This document shows positions 51,199 to 59,715 of a stretch of DNA of 64,000 nt, in pieces. The notes under the pieces are model-generated. The model was not told the DNA's origin, made no database searches, and worked only from the letters and a program-made list of their open reading frames with translations. Source of the DNA: an uncultured Christensenellaceae bacterium (GTDB lineage: Bacteria; Bacillota; Clostridia; Christensenellales; UBA3700); assembly GCA_944380305.1 (NCBI GenBank), contig CALWHF010000012.1, positions 1-64,000 on the forward strand. Direction: 5' to 3'. The position numbers and the translations under genes are program-made. How positions within the stretch are numbered: position 1 is the stretch's first letter; each line of letters begins with the position of its first letter.

Positions 51199-51906
51199 TC
51201 AGATATAATATATCGACAGCGCGTAAAGCACCTGAGCAATGCAGTAGGTAGGCATGATTATGTACGGCGCGATCTTCGGGCTTATCTTCAGGGACGGGCA
51301 GTAGTGGAACAGCCCGAGAAAACAATCCGAAAACGCGAACAATACCGATGCCGACAGCACTATCCAGCCGACCGCCTTGCCGTGAGAGTTTATCACGAAA
51401 CTCACCGCGCCGAGAATGACTCCGCTGACGACCGCAAAGTATACCAGCATCATGTAACTTTTTGTACGGGGAAGAGTAATCTTGTCGGTCAGTATCAATG
51501 CAAGCAGTACGAGCGGCAACAGCGGTACCGCGAGAAGAAGGAAAGGGGTCTCGCTTATCGGCGCGTATACGAACAGTAGGACCATATACAAAATGTGTCC
51601 CGCGAAGAATACCGTGGTGCCGAACGTGTTGAAAAATTTGAAGTACTCGGGATTTTCGGGGAAGAAACCGTCCAGGCACAGCAAAATATCGCCTATCGTG
51701 CCGAATATCAGCGCGCATAGAATGAATATGCCGTAAGACGTCGAGTCGGGATTGCGGTATATGGCGTATACCGCGCAGAACATAAAACTGACGCTCGCGA
51801 GCAGTTTTGCGGCGAATTCCGCTTTTACCGCCTTTTTAGTGTCGAAATACGCTTTTGCGAGCGAGCTGAGAACGCAGAGCGAGCCTATAAGATAAAATCC
51901 TACCAT
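51199..51906 (-). CDS. YhhN/TMEM86-family membrane protein (lysoplasmalogenase-like)
   Basis: This 235-residue protein has about eight membrane helices. The family core is FGTIGDILLCLDGF (about residue 70) and ASVLFAFSDCFLG (about residue 186), with paired Asp residues thought to form the active site. Animal homologs cleave the vinyl-ether bond of lysoplasmalogens; a similar lipid role in plasmalogen-making anaerobes is plausible but inferred. The promoter leaves no room for a Shine-Dalgarno, so translation is probably leaderless. Confidence 0.85.
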   Translation of the reverse strand: MVGFYLIGSLCVLSSLAKAYFDTKKAVKAEFAAKLLASVSFMFCAVYAIYRNPDSTSYGIFILCALIFGTIGDILLCLDGFFPENPEYFKFFNTFGTTVFFAGHILYMVLLFVYAPISETPFLLLAVPLLPLVLLALILTDKITLPRTKSYMMLVYFAVVSGVILGAVSFVINSHGKAVGWIVLSASVLFAFSDCFLGLFHYCPSLKISPKIAPYIIMPTYCIAQVLYALSIYYI

Positions 51907-51912
51907 AAGTTA

Positions 51913-51941
51913 ATCATAGACCAATGCGGGGACGTTGTCAA
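51913..51941 (-). promoter_or_regulatory. Promoter of YhhN gene, predicting a leaderless mRNA
   Basis: TTGACA (51936-51941), 17-nt spacer, TATGAT (51913-51918), then six bases to the ATG at 51906. Confidence 0.8.
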
Positions 51942-51947
51942 TACGCA

Positions 51948-52643
51948 TTATTTTACCGTGTCGGCAAATCCCCTGTCGTTCTTCATTTTGACGAACACGT
52001 CGTCTTCGGCAGGATCGTAGCAGGCCAGGAGCACGCGTTTTACGTCTTTTCCGCTGAGTTTTTCTTTGAGCCAGCCTACGGTCTTGCCCGCGCGGGACAG
52101 AGCTTCTGCGTAGATCATTCCGTCTATCACGAAAGGGAGGACGAGTTTTGCATCCCGGGTGCTGATACCCAGTTCTTCTGTCGTTGCCGCCCGACGGGCA
52201 GAGCGGGGCAGGATGCTGAGTTCTCCGCCCGTTTCGAATACCGCGTAAGCGATGTCGCGCACGTCGAAATAACCCGCTACGCGGCACATTCCGAGCAGGG
52301 CGTTTACGTCGAGCTTGCTCTTTTTCAGATTGATATAATCTATCTCGCCGTCGCTTATCAGCACAATCGGCGAGCCTTTGAACAGCTTTTTGAGAAACGG
52401 ACTTTTTCGTTCGGCGAAGTCGATGATAAGACTGAGCGCGAAGAAGACGAGTATCGCGGTCGCGTAGACATACCACGGTTTTTCGTTGTCGATCGCCCAT
52501 TCAGCGGAAATCGAGCCGAGAGATATTCCGACGACGTAGTCGCAGAAAGTGAGCTCCGCTATCTGCTTTTTGCCGAGTATCTTGGCTATGAAAAACAGAG
52601 AGAAGAAAGCGACGACGCTGTTTATCGCTACCTTTGCCATCAT
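51948..52643 (-). CDS. DUF421 (YetF-type) membrane protein
   Basis: This protein of about 231 residues has three N-terminal helices and a cytoplasmic DUF421 domain. Family marks are GKKQIAELTFCDYVVGISLGS, split near residues 24-45, and ARAATTEELGI-like sequence in the C half. YetF-type proteins are linked to spore and envelope biology without a defined reaction. I start at the ATG pair at 52643; the longer frame upstream has no membrane or family sequence. No Shine-Dalgarno is visible, so the exact start is uncertain. Confidence 0.82.
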   Translation of the reverse strand: MMAKVAINSVVAFFSLFFIAKILGKKQIAELTFCDYVVGISLGSISAEWAIDNEKPWYVYATAILVFFALSLIIDFAERKSPFLKKLFKGSPIVLISDGEIDYINLKKSKLDVNALLGMCRVAGYFDVRDIAYAVFETGGELSILPRSARRAATTEELGISTRDAKLVLPFVIDGMIYAEALSRAGKTVGWLKEKLSGKDVKRVLLACYDPAEDDVFVKMKNDRGFADTVK

Positions 52644-52715
52644 GGTGATGATTATCGACAAACGCGATCGCTTTATACGCGGGGAAAGGAGAAGGGAAAG
52701 CCGTAAAGCGCGAGT

Positions 52716-52731
52716 CTCGCCGCAAGGCGAG
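52716..52731. other. Short GC hairpin upstream of DUF421 gene
   Basis: CTCGCC, GCAA loop, GGCGAG. No T-run on either side, so not a terminator; role unknown. Confidence 0.35.
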
Positions 52732-52758
52732 CCGCCAAAAGCAGGCGGGAGACAAACG

Positions 52759-52782
52759 AAAAGAGGGCGCGATCGCACCCTC
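52759..52782 (-). terminator. Terminator of mannosidase/phosphatase operon
   Basis: GAGGG-GCGATCGC-CCCTC hairpin on the minus strand followed by four T residues and a T-rich tail. Confidence 0.8.
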
Positions 52783-52806
52783 TTCGGTAACGTTGGTATC
52801 GTGACG

Positions 52807-53613
52807 TCAGTGTCTTGCGATTATCCCGTAAAGATGAGAGATGTTCATATCCTCGGGGATATTGCTGCCGTGATTGCCCAGCCCTATCAGCATTCTGTGA
52901 ACGCCGTGGTCGGGTGCGAAACCTATCAGCGCGTCGTGATTTTGCCAACAAGTATTGACTTTTTCTCCGAGTTTCACGAAAGATCCGGCATAGCAGTCGA
53001 GAGCCTTGAGAGAGCGCGCCGAGGTCGGATGAGAGCGATGCATCGAGTCGTCGTATCTCTGATTGTAGACGCAGAGAAGGTCGTACTCGTCCTTTTCGAT
53101 AAGTTCGAGAGCGCGTTCAACGACTTCGTCGTCGTATTTTTCTGAATAATACGCCATGTCCCTGCCCCTGAAGATCTTATCCATGCTCTGGTCTTTTACG
53201 CTGACGATACACGGCTTTTTGCCCGCGCGTATAAACGCGTCAAAGATCGTATCGATCGTCACGACGGGCTTTTCGTATTTGTTTATGCCGTGCTTGTCGG
53301 GAGTCGCTCCCGTGTACATGCTGGCAAAACATACGGGGGTTTTGGGAGGGTAGACGGTCACGAAACGCTGTCTTATCGGCGCGATCTTTTCGCATAGGGC
53401 GAACTTTTCGGCGTATTTGTCGTAGATATAGTCCGCTACGGCGTCGGGATTGTACATAAGTATTCTGTCGACGGAAGTCACGCCGCTCGTCGCGGTCAGT
53501 CCGGTTTTCAGCTCTTCGCATGCGTCGGCGGCGAATTTCGGGGGAGTTACTCCCGCGAAGTCGCACAGCGTCGCGCACAGAGAGGTCATCGGTTGATCGA
53601 AAAACTTTTGCAT
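52807..53613 (-). CDS. Alkaline-phosphatase-superfamily protein
   Basis: This 268-residue protein has the alkaline phosphatase/phosphodiesterase fold: PVCFASMYTGATPDKHGI near residue 95 in the nucleophile region, LLCVYNQRYDDSMHRSHP for metal ligands, and APDHGVHRM near the end. It looks like a compact nucleotide-pyrophosphatase or sulfatase-like member; the usual first metal ligand is not obvious, so activity is uncertain. It lies 12 nt after the beta-mannosidase gene, so both may act on a substituted mannoside. No signal peptide. Confidence 0.72.
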   Translation of the reverse strand: MQKFFDQPMTSLCATLCDFAGVTPPKFAADACEELKTGLTATSGVTSVDRILMYNPDAVADYIYDKYAEKFALCEKIAPIRQRFVTVYPPKTPVCFASMYTGATPDKHGINKYEKPVVTIDTIFDAFIRAGKKPCIVSVKDQSMDKIFRGRDMAYYSEKYDDEVVERALELIEKDEYDLLCVYNQRYDDSMHRSHPTSARSLKALDCYAGSFVKLGEKVNTCWQNHDALIGFAPDHGVHRMLIGLGNHGSNIPEDMNISHLYGIIARH

Positions 53614-53625
53614 AGTATCCTTTTA

Positions 53626-56121
53626 TTATTCCTTAGTTCTGTATATCCAGTTTGCAAGATTGTACGGTTCAAGGAACACTTTTGCCGCGACGAAAGCGTC
53701 TTTTGCCGCGTTTTGTTTGCGCTTTATATCGTACAGGCTGCGCACTCTGAGAGCTTTGTCGAGGGCGGCTTTGTCGGTCTCGTCTGCCGCTATGCTTACC
53801 CTTGCTTTTCCTCCCGCGGGCAGATCGAAGAAGTTGTCCGAGAATTCTCCGTCTTTTCCCGCAATGCTTATCTCGATCCCTCTCGCGTAATTTTTCGCGC
53901 TCAGATCGATCGTGTATACACCGCCCGAAAGAGATGTCGAGAAAGAAAGCCCGGGGTCGGGGAGAGAACACTTTTTCTCCTTTTCAGCCGTATGGAAACG
54001 CGACGAGAGGATCTTGCCGTCTTTTGTCTTCAGGACTGCGAATATGACGGAATGTCTGCTATTGCCGTGTTCGCGGGGCTTTATCGAGGCGATTTCTTTT
54101 ATCTCTCCCGCCTTGAGAGAAACGGGACGCGTCTGTTCGTAGACGGTCTTTCCGTCAAACGATACGATGCCGTACGTCACGTCGAAATCTCCGCCGTTCC
54201 TTGTATCGTTTATAACGGTCACCGTGCGTTTGTCTTTGTCTGCGAGTATGACGACGGTCAGCGGCGCGTTGAAACGTTTTGCCTCGTAGTGAACAGCTTT
54301 CGGATTGCCGTAATAGTCGTAGCCTGACCAGCTCGTCACGCCCCAACAGTCGTTCAGCTGCCAGTACAGAGAGCCGTTGCAGCGTCCTTTTCTGGTGCGC
54401 CACGCCTCGGTCGCGACTCTCGCACAATACGCCTGGCTGAGTTGGGTCAGGTATATCAGGTCATCGAGGTTTTCGGGCGACCAGTAGCGGTCGACGATAT
54501 AATAAAGCGTGCGTTGGTTGCCGAAAGGAGCTTTCTGGTGCGCCTGCATAACGGGCTCTTTCATCGATACGGGCAGGTTGCCGCCGTTCATGCGAAGGAC
54601 CGTGTTTTTATGCGGAAGCGATTGCAGACCGTATTCGCTGCAGAATCTCGGGTTGCGTTTCGTCAGGTAATCGCTCGGGCGCATGCCGTGCCATACCTTC
54701 CACAGGTGGCAGTCGCCGTAGTCGTCGCAGTTGTAATTCTTCATGTATTCGTTTCCGCTCGGGGAACTCGGATGGTAGGGCGTAACGTCGTCGTATTTTG
54801 CCATAAGTGCGGGAATATCTTTATAGAAAAAGTCTCCCGCCTGAGCTATTATGTCGGGTCTTATCATCCACGCACCGCTCATCTGTTCAAGCTCGTTGTT
54901 GCCGCACCATACGGCGAGGGAAGCGTGGTGACGGATGCGTTTTACGTTGTCCGCGATCTCTAAGAAAACTTCGTCTACGAAGTCTTTGCGGGTGTAAGGG
55001 TAGGGCGAGCATGCAAACATGAGATCCTGCCATACGAGGATGCCCAGCTCGTCGCAAATATCGTAGAAGTCATCGCTTTCGTAGTAGCCGCCGCCCCAGG
55101 CACGGAGCATATTCATGTTCGCTCTTTTCGCCGAACCCAGCAGCCTCTCGAGATCGGTGCGCGTGGTACGGGTGATAAAGCTGTCGGACGGGACCCAGTT
55201 CGCGCCGCGGGCGAATATGCCTACGCCGTTGAGAACGAAACGGAAGTTCTCGCCGTATTCGTCTTTCGAGCGGTCGAGCACGAGAGTTCTGAGACCTATC
55301 CTGTACGTTTTGACCTGCTTGCCGAGTACGACTTCGAGTTTGTAAAGAGGCTGATCTCCGAGATCTGCCGTCCACCAGAGTTTAGGATTTTCGACAACGA
55401 TCCCGACCGTGCCGCGTCCTGCCGCGGTCAGTACTTCTCCGTCGGGGCAGGTGAGCCTGTAACCGACTGTAACGTCGTCTCCGTCCGTTATTTCGGGAGT
55501 TATCGAGAGCGTGACTTTGCCATCTTCGTGGCGTTGTTTTATAACTGCGCCGTCGAGTCTCGCTCCGTCGTATGCGCGTATGTACGCGAGTTTCATTATT
55601 CCGCAATGGAGGAGATGAGGAGCCCAGTCCCAGCCGAAATGGTAGGCGGGTTTGCGTATGTGGCAGCTGCCTGCTTCGCCTTCGGTCGTGTTGGGCAAAG
55701 GCATTGCTTTGTGCCACTGACGTATATAGTCGAGAGGAGAGAAGAACACGACTTTGACCGTATTTTCGCCTTCTTTGAGAAGACCTTTCACATCGAAAGA
55801 ATATGTGCGGTACGCGTTCTGAGTTTTGCCCAGAGTTTCGCCATTGAGATAGATTTCGGAAAGGGTATCGAGCATTTCGAATACGAGTTCCTGCTTTTCG
55901 CAGGCAACGGCAGCGGCATCGGCTACGAAAGTTTTTTCGTACGTCCACTTCTTTTCTCCGATCCACTGCACGCTCTTTTCGTAGCATGCGAGGAAGGGAT
56001 CGGGGATCTTACCCGCCGCGAGAAGATCGGTAAAATTGCAACCGGGAACGGTTGCGTCGATGATTTCGTTGCTGTCGTTTCTCGAGAGTTTCCACTCTCC
56101 GCATAAAGATATATAGTTCAT
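53626..56121 (-). CDS. GH2-family beta-mannosidase
   Basis: This 831-residue cytosolic enzyme has the beta-mannosidase order: N-terminal jelly roll (SLCGEWKLSRND), Ig-like domain, TIM barrel and C-terminal Ig-like domains. The acid/base Glu is in WCGNNELEQ (about residue 408) and the nucleophile Glu in FCSEYGLQSLP (about residue 493). RAWGGGYYESDDFYDICDE, split around residues 340-358, is typical of this group. It removes terminal beta-mannose from N-glycan or mannan fragments. I start at the ATG at 56121; a GTG at 56127 is in the Shine-Dalgarno. Confidence 0.93.
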   Translation of the reverse strand: MNYISLCGEWKLSRNDSNEIIDATVPGCNFTDLLAAGKIPDPFLACYEKSVQWIGEKKWTYEKTFVADAAAVACEKQELVFEMLDTLSEIYLNGETLGKTQNAYRTYSFDVKGLLKEGENTVKVVFFSPLDYIRQWHKAMPLPNTTEGEAGSCHIRKPAYHFGWDWAPHLLHCGIMKLAYIRAYDGARLDGAVIKQRHEDGKVTLSITPEITDGDDVTVGYRLTCPDGEVLTAAGRGTVGIVVENPKLWWTADLGDQPLYKLEVVLGKQVKTYRIGLRTLVLDRSKDEYGENFRFVLNGVGIFARGANWVPSDSFITRTTRTDLERLLGSAKRANMNMLRAWGGGYYESDDFYDICDELGILVWQDLMFACSPYPYTRKDFVDEVFLEIADNVKRIRHHASLAVWCGNNELEQMSGAWMIRPDIIAQAGDFFYKDIPALMAKYDDVTPYHPSSPSGNEYMKNYNCDDYGDCHLWKVWHGMRPSDYLTKRNPRFCSEYGLQSLPHKNTVLRMNGGNLPVSMKEPVMQAHQKAPFGNQRTLYYIVDRYWSPENLDDLIYLTQLSQAYCARVATEAWRTRKGRCNGSLYWQLNDCWGVTSWSGYDYYGNPKAVHYEAKRFNAPLTVVILADKDKRTVTVINDTRNGGDFDVTYGIVSFDGKTVYEQTRPVSLKAGEIKEIASIKPREHGNSRHSVIFAVLKTKDGKILSSRFHTAEKEKKCSLPDPGLSFSTSLSGGVYTIDLSAKNYARGIEISIAGKDGEFSDNFFDLPAGGKARVSIAADETDKAALDKALRVRSLYDIKRKQNAAKDAFVAAKVFLEPYNLANWIYRTKE

Positions 56122-56138
56122 ATGCACCTCAATATAAT

Positions 56139-56167
56139 ATTGTAAATTATATCCGCCAAATAGTCAA
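56139..56167 (-). promoter_or_regulatory. Promoter of mannosidase operon
   Basis: TTGACT (56162-56167), 17-nt spacer, TACAAT (56139-56144) on the minus strand. Confidence 0.65.
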
Positions 56168-56329
56168 ACATAATATCAAAGCTGTTGAAAACGGGATAAA
56201 AAATGGATAAATCGGTAAATACGAAAGCAGCGGTAAAAGATGTTTGCTTTTTATTATAACTCGATAATATCTACACTGGTAGATGATTTCAAGACGACGT
56301 TACGTCTTTGCGCAATAAAGCGTATTCCG

Positions 56330-56358
56330 TCGACAACGATTTAGCTTAGTGCTAAAAT
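56330..56358 (+). promoter_or_regulatory. Promoter of fluoride riboswitch transcript
   Basis: TCGACA (56330-56335), 17-nt spacer, TAAAAT (56353-56358). Confidence 0.65.
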
Positions 56359-56370
56359 TAGGAAAAAGAA

Positions 56371-56430
56371 CGGGGATGAAGTCCTCCCGGGGTATTTGCC
56401 CTAGCCGCATTGAATGCTGATGACTTCTGC
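56371..56430 (+). ncRNA. Fluoride riboswitch aptamer (crcB motif)
   Basis: The RNA starts with GGGGAUGAAGUCCUCC and ends with CUGAUGACUUCUGC, the two conserved blocks of the crcB motif. GAAGU in the first loop can form the pseudoknot with ACUUC near the end. A GCAU/AUGC hairpin lies before the second block. Fluoride binding is expected to allow readthrough of the terminator at 56443-56485 into the antiporter gene. Confidence 0.85.
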
Positions 56431-56442
56431 TTTTCGCGAGAG

Positions 56443-56485
56443 TTGCCGATGCTCGCGGGATTTGCGGAAGGTCGGCAATTTTTTT
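56443..56485 (+). terminator. Riboswitch-controlled terminator
   Basis: TTGCCGA (56443-56449) pairs with TCGGCAA (56472-56478), then seven T residues. A competing stem CGCGAG (56435-56440) / CTCGCG (56452-56457) would hide the left arm. Confidence 0.8.
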
Positions 56486-56497
56486 GCGGAGGATGAA

Positions 56498-57529
56498 ATG
56501 TTTTTACTGAGTATCGCTTTAATTTTCCTTGGAGGATTGATTTTTTCGCGCGTTGTCGCGGCTCTTAGATTGCCGCCTCTTCTCGGTATGCTCGTTGCAG
56601 GCATAGTGCTTGGTCCTTACGCGCTGAATCTGATAGACGGATCGATACTTTCGCTTTCGTCAGACCTCAGGCAGATCGCGCTTGTTATAATAGTACTAAG
56701 GGCAGGGCTTTCTCTCGATATAACCGATTTGAAAAAGATAGGCAGACCCGCAGCGTTTATGTGTTTCGTTCCGGCATGTTTCGAGATATGCGCAATGGTA
56801 GCGTTCGCACCGCTTCTTTTCGGGATGACATATGCGGAAGCCGCTCTGACAGGCACCGTCGTGGCAGCGGTATCTCCTGCGGTGATAATTCCGAAAATGA
56901 TCATGATGCAGGAAAAGGGTCTCGGGACAGAAAAGGGAATACCCCAGATGATTATGGCTGGTGCGTCGGTAGACGACGTGTTCGTGATAGTGCTGTTCAC
57001 CGCTTTTTCCTCGCTTTTCGTGCTGGTCGGTGCAAGCGTGGACGTGTCGTATGCCGTCAGGTCGCTCGGGCTGATACTCGTGCTGATAATATGCGGGCTT
57101 GCGTTCAGGTGCGTCGGCGTGCTTTGTTGCCTGATAAAGACAAAGCTCAATGTAAAAGAGAGACTGTTCTGCGAGGTAGCCTATACGCCGAAAGCCACCG
57201 TGCAGGCGGCGATAGGAGGCGTGCCGCTCGCGATGGGTCTCGCGTGCGGAGAAACCGTACTCGCGATTGCCGTAGTATCAATATTTTTTACCGCTCCTCT
57301 CGGAGCCTTCGCGATAGATATGATTATACGAAGAACGCGTCTTTTCAAAAAAGGCTGTCGTCGGAAAACCGAGTGCGATGAAACAAACGAGGAGGTGGTT
57401 ATCGCGGATTATGCGGACTCTGTTATCGCAAAGAATGTAAATACGAAGTGCACAGACCGGGATGAAAAAGTTCCGGGTAATGAATCCGCAGACACGGATG
57501 CAAAAGAAGATGATAAATCTTTGTTATAA
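56498..57529 (+). CDS. Cation:proton antiporter (CPA type), internally shortened
   Basis: This 343-residue membrane protein begins like full-length CPA antiporters (LPPLLGMLVAGIVLGPYALN, SSDLRQIALVIIVLRAGLSL) and ends like them (KERLFCEVAYTPKATVQAAIGG). Near residue 172 the text jumps from DDVFVIVLFTAFSSL directly to FVLVGASVDVSYAV. From memory of the family, about 100 residues with several helices normally lie between these blocks. A charged tail of about 50 residues ends the protein. It follows a fluoride riboswitch, and antiporters are known members of fluoride regulons. Whether the short form works is unclear. I start at 56498 behind GCGGAGGATGAA. Confidence 0.82.
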   Translation: MFLLSIALIFLGGLIFSRVVAALRLPPLLGMLVAGIVLGPYALNLIDGSILSLSSDLRQIALVIIVLRAGLSLDITDLKKIGRPAAFMCFVPACFEICAMVAFAPLLFGMTYAEAALTGTVVAAVSPAVIIPKMIMMQEKGLGTEKGIPQMIMAGASVDDVFVIVLFTAFSSLFVLVGASVDVSYAVRSLGLILVLIICGLAFRCVGVLCCLIKTKLNVKERLFCEVAYTPKATVQAAIGGVPLAMGLACGETVLAIAVVSIFFTAPLGAFAIDMIIRRTRLFKKGCRRKTECDETNEEVVIADYADSVIAKNVNTKCTDRDEKVPGNESADTDAKEDDKSLL

Positions 57530-57543
57530 TCGACCCCAAAAAG

Positions 57544-57572
57544 TTGTAAAAGCCGTGCGTCTGTGATATGAT
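57544..57572 (+). promoter_or_regulatory. Promoter of PI-PLC-like gene
   Basis: TTGTAA (57544-57549), 17-nt spacer, TATGAT (57567-57572). Confidence 0.65.
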
Positions 57573-57590
57573 AACGACGGAGGTGTTATT

Positions 57591-58631
57591 ATGAAGAAGA
57601 ACAATATTATGAAAATAATCATATCGGTATGCGTGCTTGCCGCAATGGTTTTTGCGGCAGTCGCATGCGATAACGGAGAAAACGTGACAGAAGACAACAG
57701 AACTTTCGAAGAATCATGGATGAGTTACATTTCCGAGGAGACGCTCGTCAGCGAAGTCGTTATGCCCGGCTCGCACGACGCGGGTACTCGTGGCGCGGAC
57801 GTCGCGTGGGAAACTCAGCTCAGCGGCATAGGCGCACAGCTCGATGCAGGCAGCCGTTATTTCGATTGCCGCGCTACATACAACACAAAAGCCGAAGAAT
57901 ATTATTTCATTCATGCAAACAGCGGAGGCAGCGACTGGGGAGGCAGAGCATTCGGCGTCAGCGTCAGAAAGAGCTTGGAAGAGATAAAAGCGTTTATCGA
58001 GAGAAATCCCCAGGAGGTGCTGATCCTCGATTTTCAGCATACCTGGACCAAAACCGAGGACGGACTGATAGAGCTGATTAAAGAGGTTTTGCCGACAGAA
58101 AAGATACTCTCCAAGACAGATTGCGAAAATCCCGTGGAGATTACTTTCGGCGAAATGAGAGAGATGGGCAAGAACATAATCATTCTGTACAGGGACGAGG
58201 CGAGCGACATATGCGAGAAAAACGACATACTGTTCGAGCGCAGTCTGTATCTTCAGTCAGATTGGGACGGCGATTATCACAAGGATACGACCGACGTGCT
58301 CGTAGAGCATTGGCAGCATTATTTCGACGTCAGAAAGGACGGAGTATTCTTTGTACTGCAAGGGCAGATGTCCGTATCTCCGCTGCAGGACGGCGAGGCG
58401 GCGATCAGACCTCTTCTCAGTGACTATCTGAAGAACACCGTAGCGACGGATCCCGAAAAACTCGCGGCGATCAACGTGGTGATGAAAGACTTTATCGCCA
58501 ACGACCTGGAGGGTTGCGAAGTGACGGCAAAAGAGGCAGTGCACGACATACTTTCGCTCAACGTGGATAAAGGCACCGTCAAGGCGGACAAACTCGAAGA
58601 GTTCAAGGCAGCTTGCGGTTATTCCGGATAA
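57591..58631 (+). CDS. PI-PLC-domain lipoprotein
   Basis: This 346-residue exported lipoprotein has a signal ending at a lipobox (FAAVAC, cysteine about residue 26). The phosphatidylinositol-specific phospholipase C X domain shows VVMPGSHDAGTRG with the first catalytic His (about residue 61), RYFDCRATY, the second His in YYFIHAN (about residue 105) and EVLILDFQHTW. It should cleave phosphoinositides or similar lipid-linked groups outside the cell; substrate inferred. The ATG follows GGAGGTG. Confidence 0.9.
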   Translation: MKKNNIMKIIISVCVLAAMVFAAVACDNGENVTEDNRTFEESWMSYISEETLVSEVVMPGSHDAGTRGADVAWETQLSGIGAQLDAGSRYFDCRATYNTKAEEYYFIHANSGGSDWGGRAFGVSVRKSLEEIKAFIERNPQEVLILDFQHTWTKTEDGLIELIKEVLPTEKILSKTDCENPVEITFGEMREMGKNIIILYRDEASDICEKNDILFERSLYLQSDWDGDYHKDTTDVLVEHWQHYFDVRKDGVFFVLQGQMSVSPLQDGEAAIRPLLSDYLKNTVATDPEKLAAINVVMKDFIANDLEGCEVTAKEAVHDILSLNVDKGTVKADKLEEFKAACGYSG

Positions 58632-58653
58632 TATATCAAAGATCGAGCAAACG

Positions 58654-58684
58654 CGCGTCGCCGGATAAGCGACGCGTTTTTTTT
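58654..58684 (+). terminator. Terminator of PI-PLC-like gene
   Basis: CGCGTCGC pairs with GCGACGCG, then eight T residues. Confidence 0.93.
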
Positions 58685-59342
58685 GCACGGAAGCAAGGGC
58701 TGACGAATTGCGTTTGTTCGGTTTGAAGGAACGTCCCCGACCGTAACTGTCTGTATCTTGCTCTCAATAAGATTGAGTCAGAATGAACCGTAGGAGAAAA
58801 CGGAGAAGATTTCAGGATATACGCGCGTTTTGCCGTCGCGGTTGCGGTGATCTTCGTTGTATGTTCGCTTCTTACGGTGTTTAACGTCAGAGAGAAAAAG
58901 GTCGCGACGGTCGGCAGTACGAAAAAGACGGGAGTGAAAAGGATGCTTAAAGTGCTGTTCAAAAACGATCAGGTCCTGACAGTACTGGTCATCGCGTTGT
59001 TTTTCAATGTGGCGTATCAGCTTTCAAACAGTTTTGCTTTATATTATTTCGAATACGTCTGCGGTGTGGAGGACGATCTGTTCTCGTTGTATACTTTCGT
59101 AGCGGGTTTCGCACAGATGGGCGCGCTTTTGCTGTATCCGATACTTTCGGTAAAGGTGAATAAGAAATATTTGTTTATTGCAGCGTGTGCATTTCCGTTT
59201 GCGGGATTTGCGGCTTTGCTAGCGGCAGGATATTTTGCTCCGACAAATGCTGTTTTCGTCGGGCTTTGCAGCGTTATCGTCAATGTCGGTATAGGGTTCA
59301 TGCTCGTAATATTGACGGTAATACTTTCGGAAGTGGTCGATT

Positions 59343-59360
59343 TGGCGCAGAGAGAGGGAT
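59343..59360 (+). repeat. Copy of the tRNA-Ser 3' end (attachment-site-like)
   Basis: TGGCGCAGAGAGAGGGAT is identical to the end of the tRNA-Ser gene at 59716-59733, including the CCA triplet. It sits exactly at the break of the transporter remnant, so it may be one of a pair of att-like repeats 373 bp apart. Confidence 0.65.
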
Positions 59361-59413
59361 ATTCGCTCAGATGTTTCCTGCGTAGGTTGATGATTATTGC
59401 CGACCGCGAAAGC
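59347..59413 (+). repeat. 67-bp direct repeat, copy 1
   Basis: Identical over 67 bp to 59538-59604. It starts with the tRNA-like GCAGAGAGAGGGAT and continues into sequence unlike the tRNA. Confidence 0.9.
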
Positions 59414-59537
59414 CCCGTGTGACGAGGAACAAAGTATGCTGTCGCATATGGTTACTTGTTACTTAAAGCGTAGCTACTGCGGCTGTATCCCCGCGACCGC
59501 TTACGCTTATGACGAGGGTTCTGAGAATCACCATACT

Positions 59538-59604
59538 GCAGAGAGAGGGATATTCGCTCAGATGTTTCCTGCGTAGGTTGATGATTATTGCCGACCGCGA
59601 AAGC
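59538..59604 (+). repeat. 67-bp direct repeat, copy 2
   Basis: Identical to 59347-59413, offset 191 bp. After each copy the shared word GCTTATGAC(G/A)AGGGTTC recurs, so the longer unit is duplicated and partly diverged. Confidence 0.9.
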
Positions 59605-59680
59605 GACCGCCTGTGGCGGATCGCCGAACCCTGTCAACGCTTCGCTTATGACAAGGGTTCGTGTATCCCTCTCGGCGCAT

Positions 59681-59714
59681 AAAAAATACCGAGGCGACAA
59701 CCTCGGTATTTTTT
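59681..59714. terminator. Terminator after tRNA-Ser
   Basis: AATACCGAGG pairs with CCTCGGTATT around CGACAA, with six T residues on either strand. Confidence 0.9.
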
Positions 59715-59715
59715 A

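Larger units (their letters stand above)
58787..59422 (+). pseudogene. Remnant of GPH-family sugar transporter
   Basis: The frame encodes only about the second half of a GPH/MFS symporter: from GENGEDFRIYARFAVAV through about six helices to VILTVILSEVVD. No start codon, Shine-Dalgarno or N-terminal half is present. After SEVVD, where the intact paralog at 43744 reads ADVVDYGEYLNGKRG, the frame enters LAQREGYSLRC, which is encoded by a copy of the tRNA-Ser 3' end and the 67-bp repeat. Both ends are therefore lost. Confidence 0.85.
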
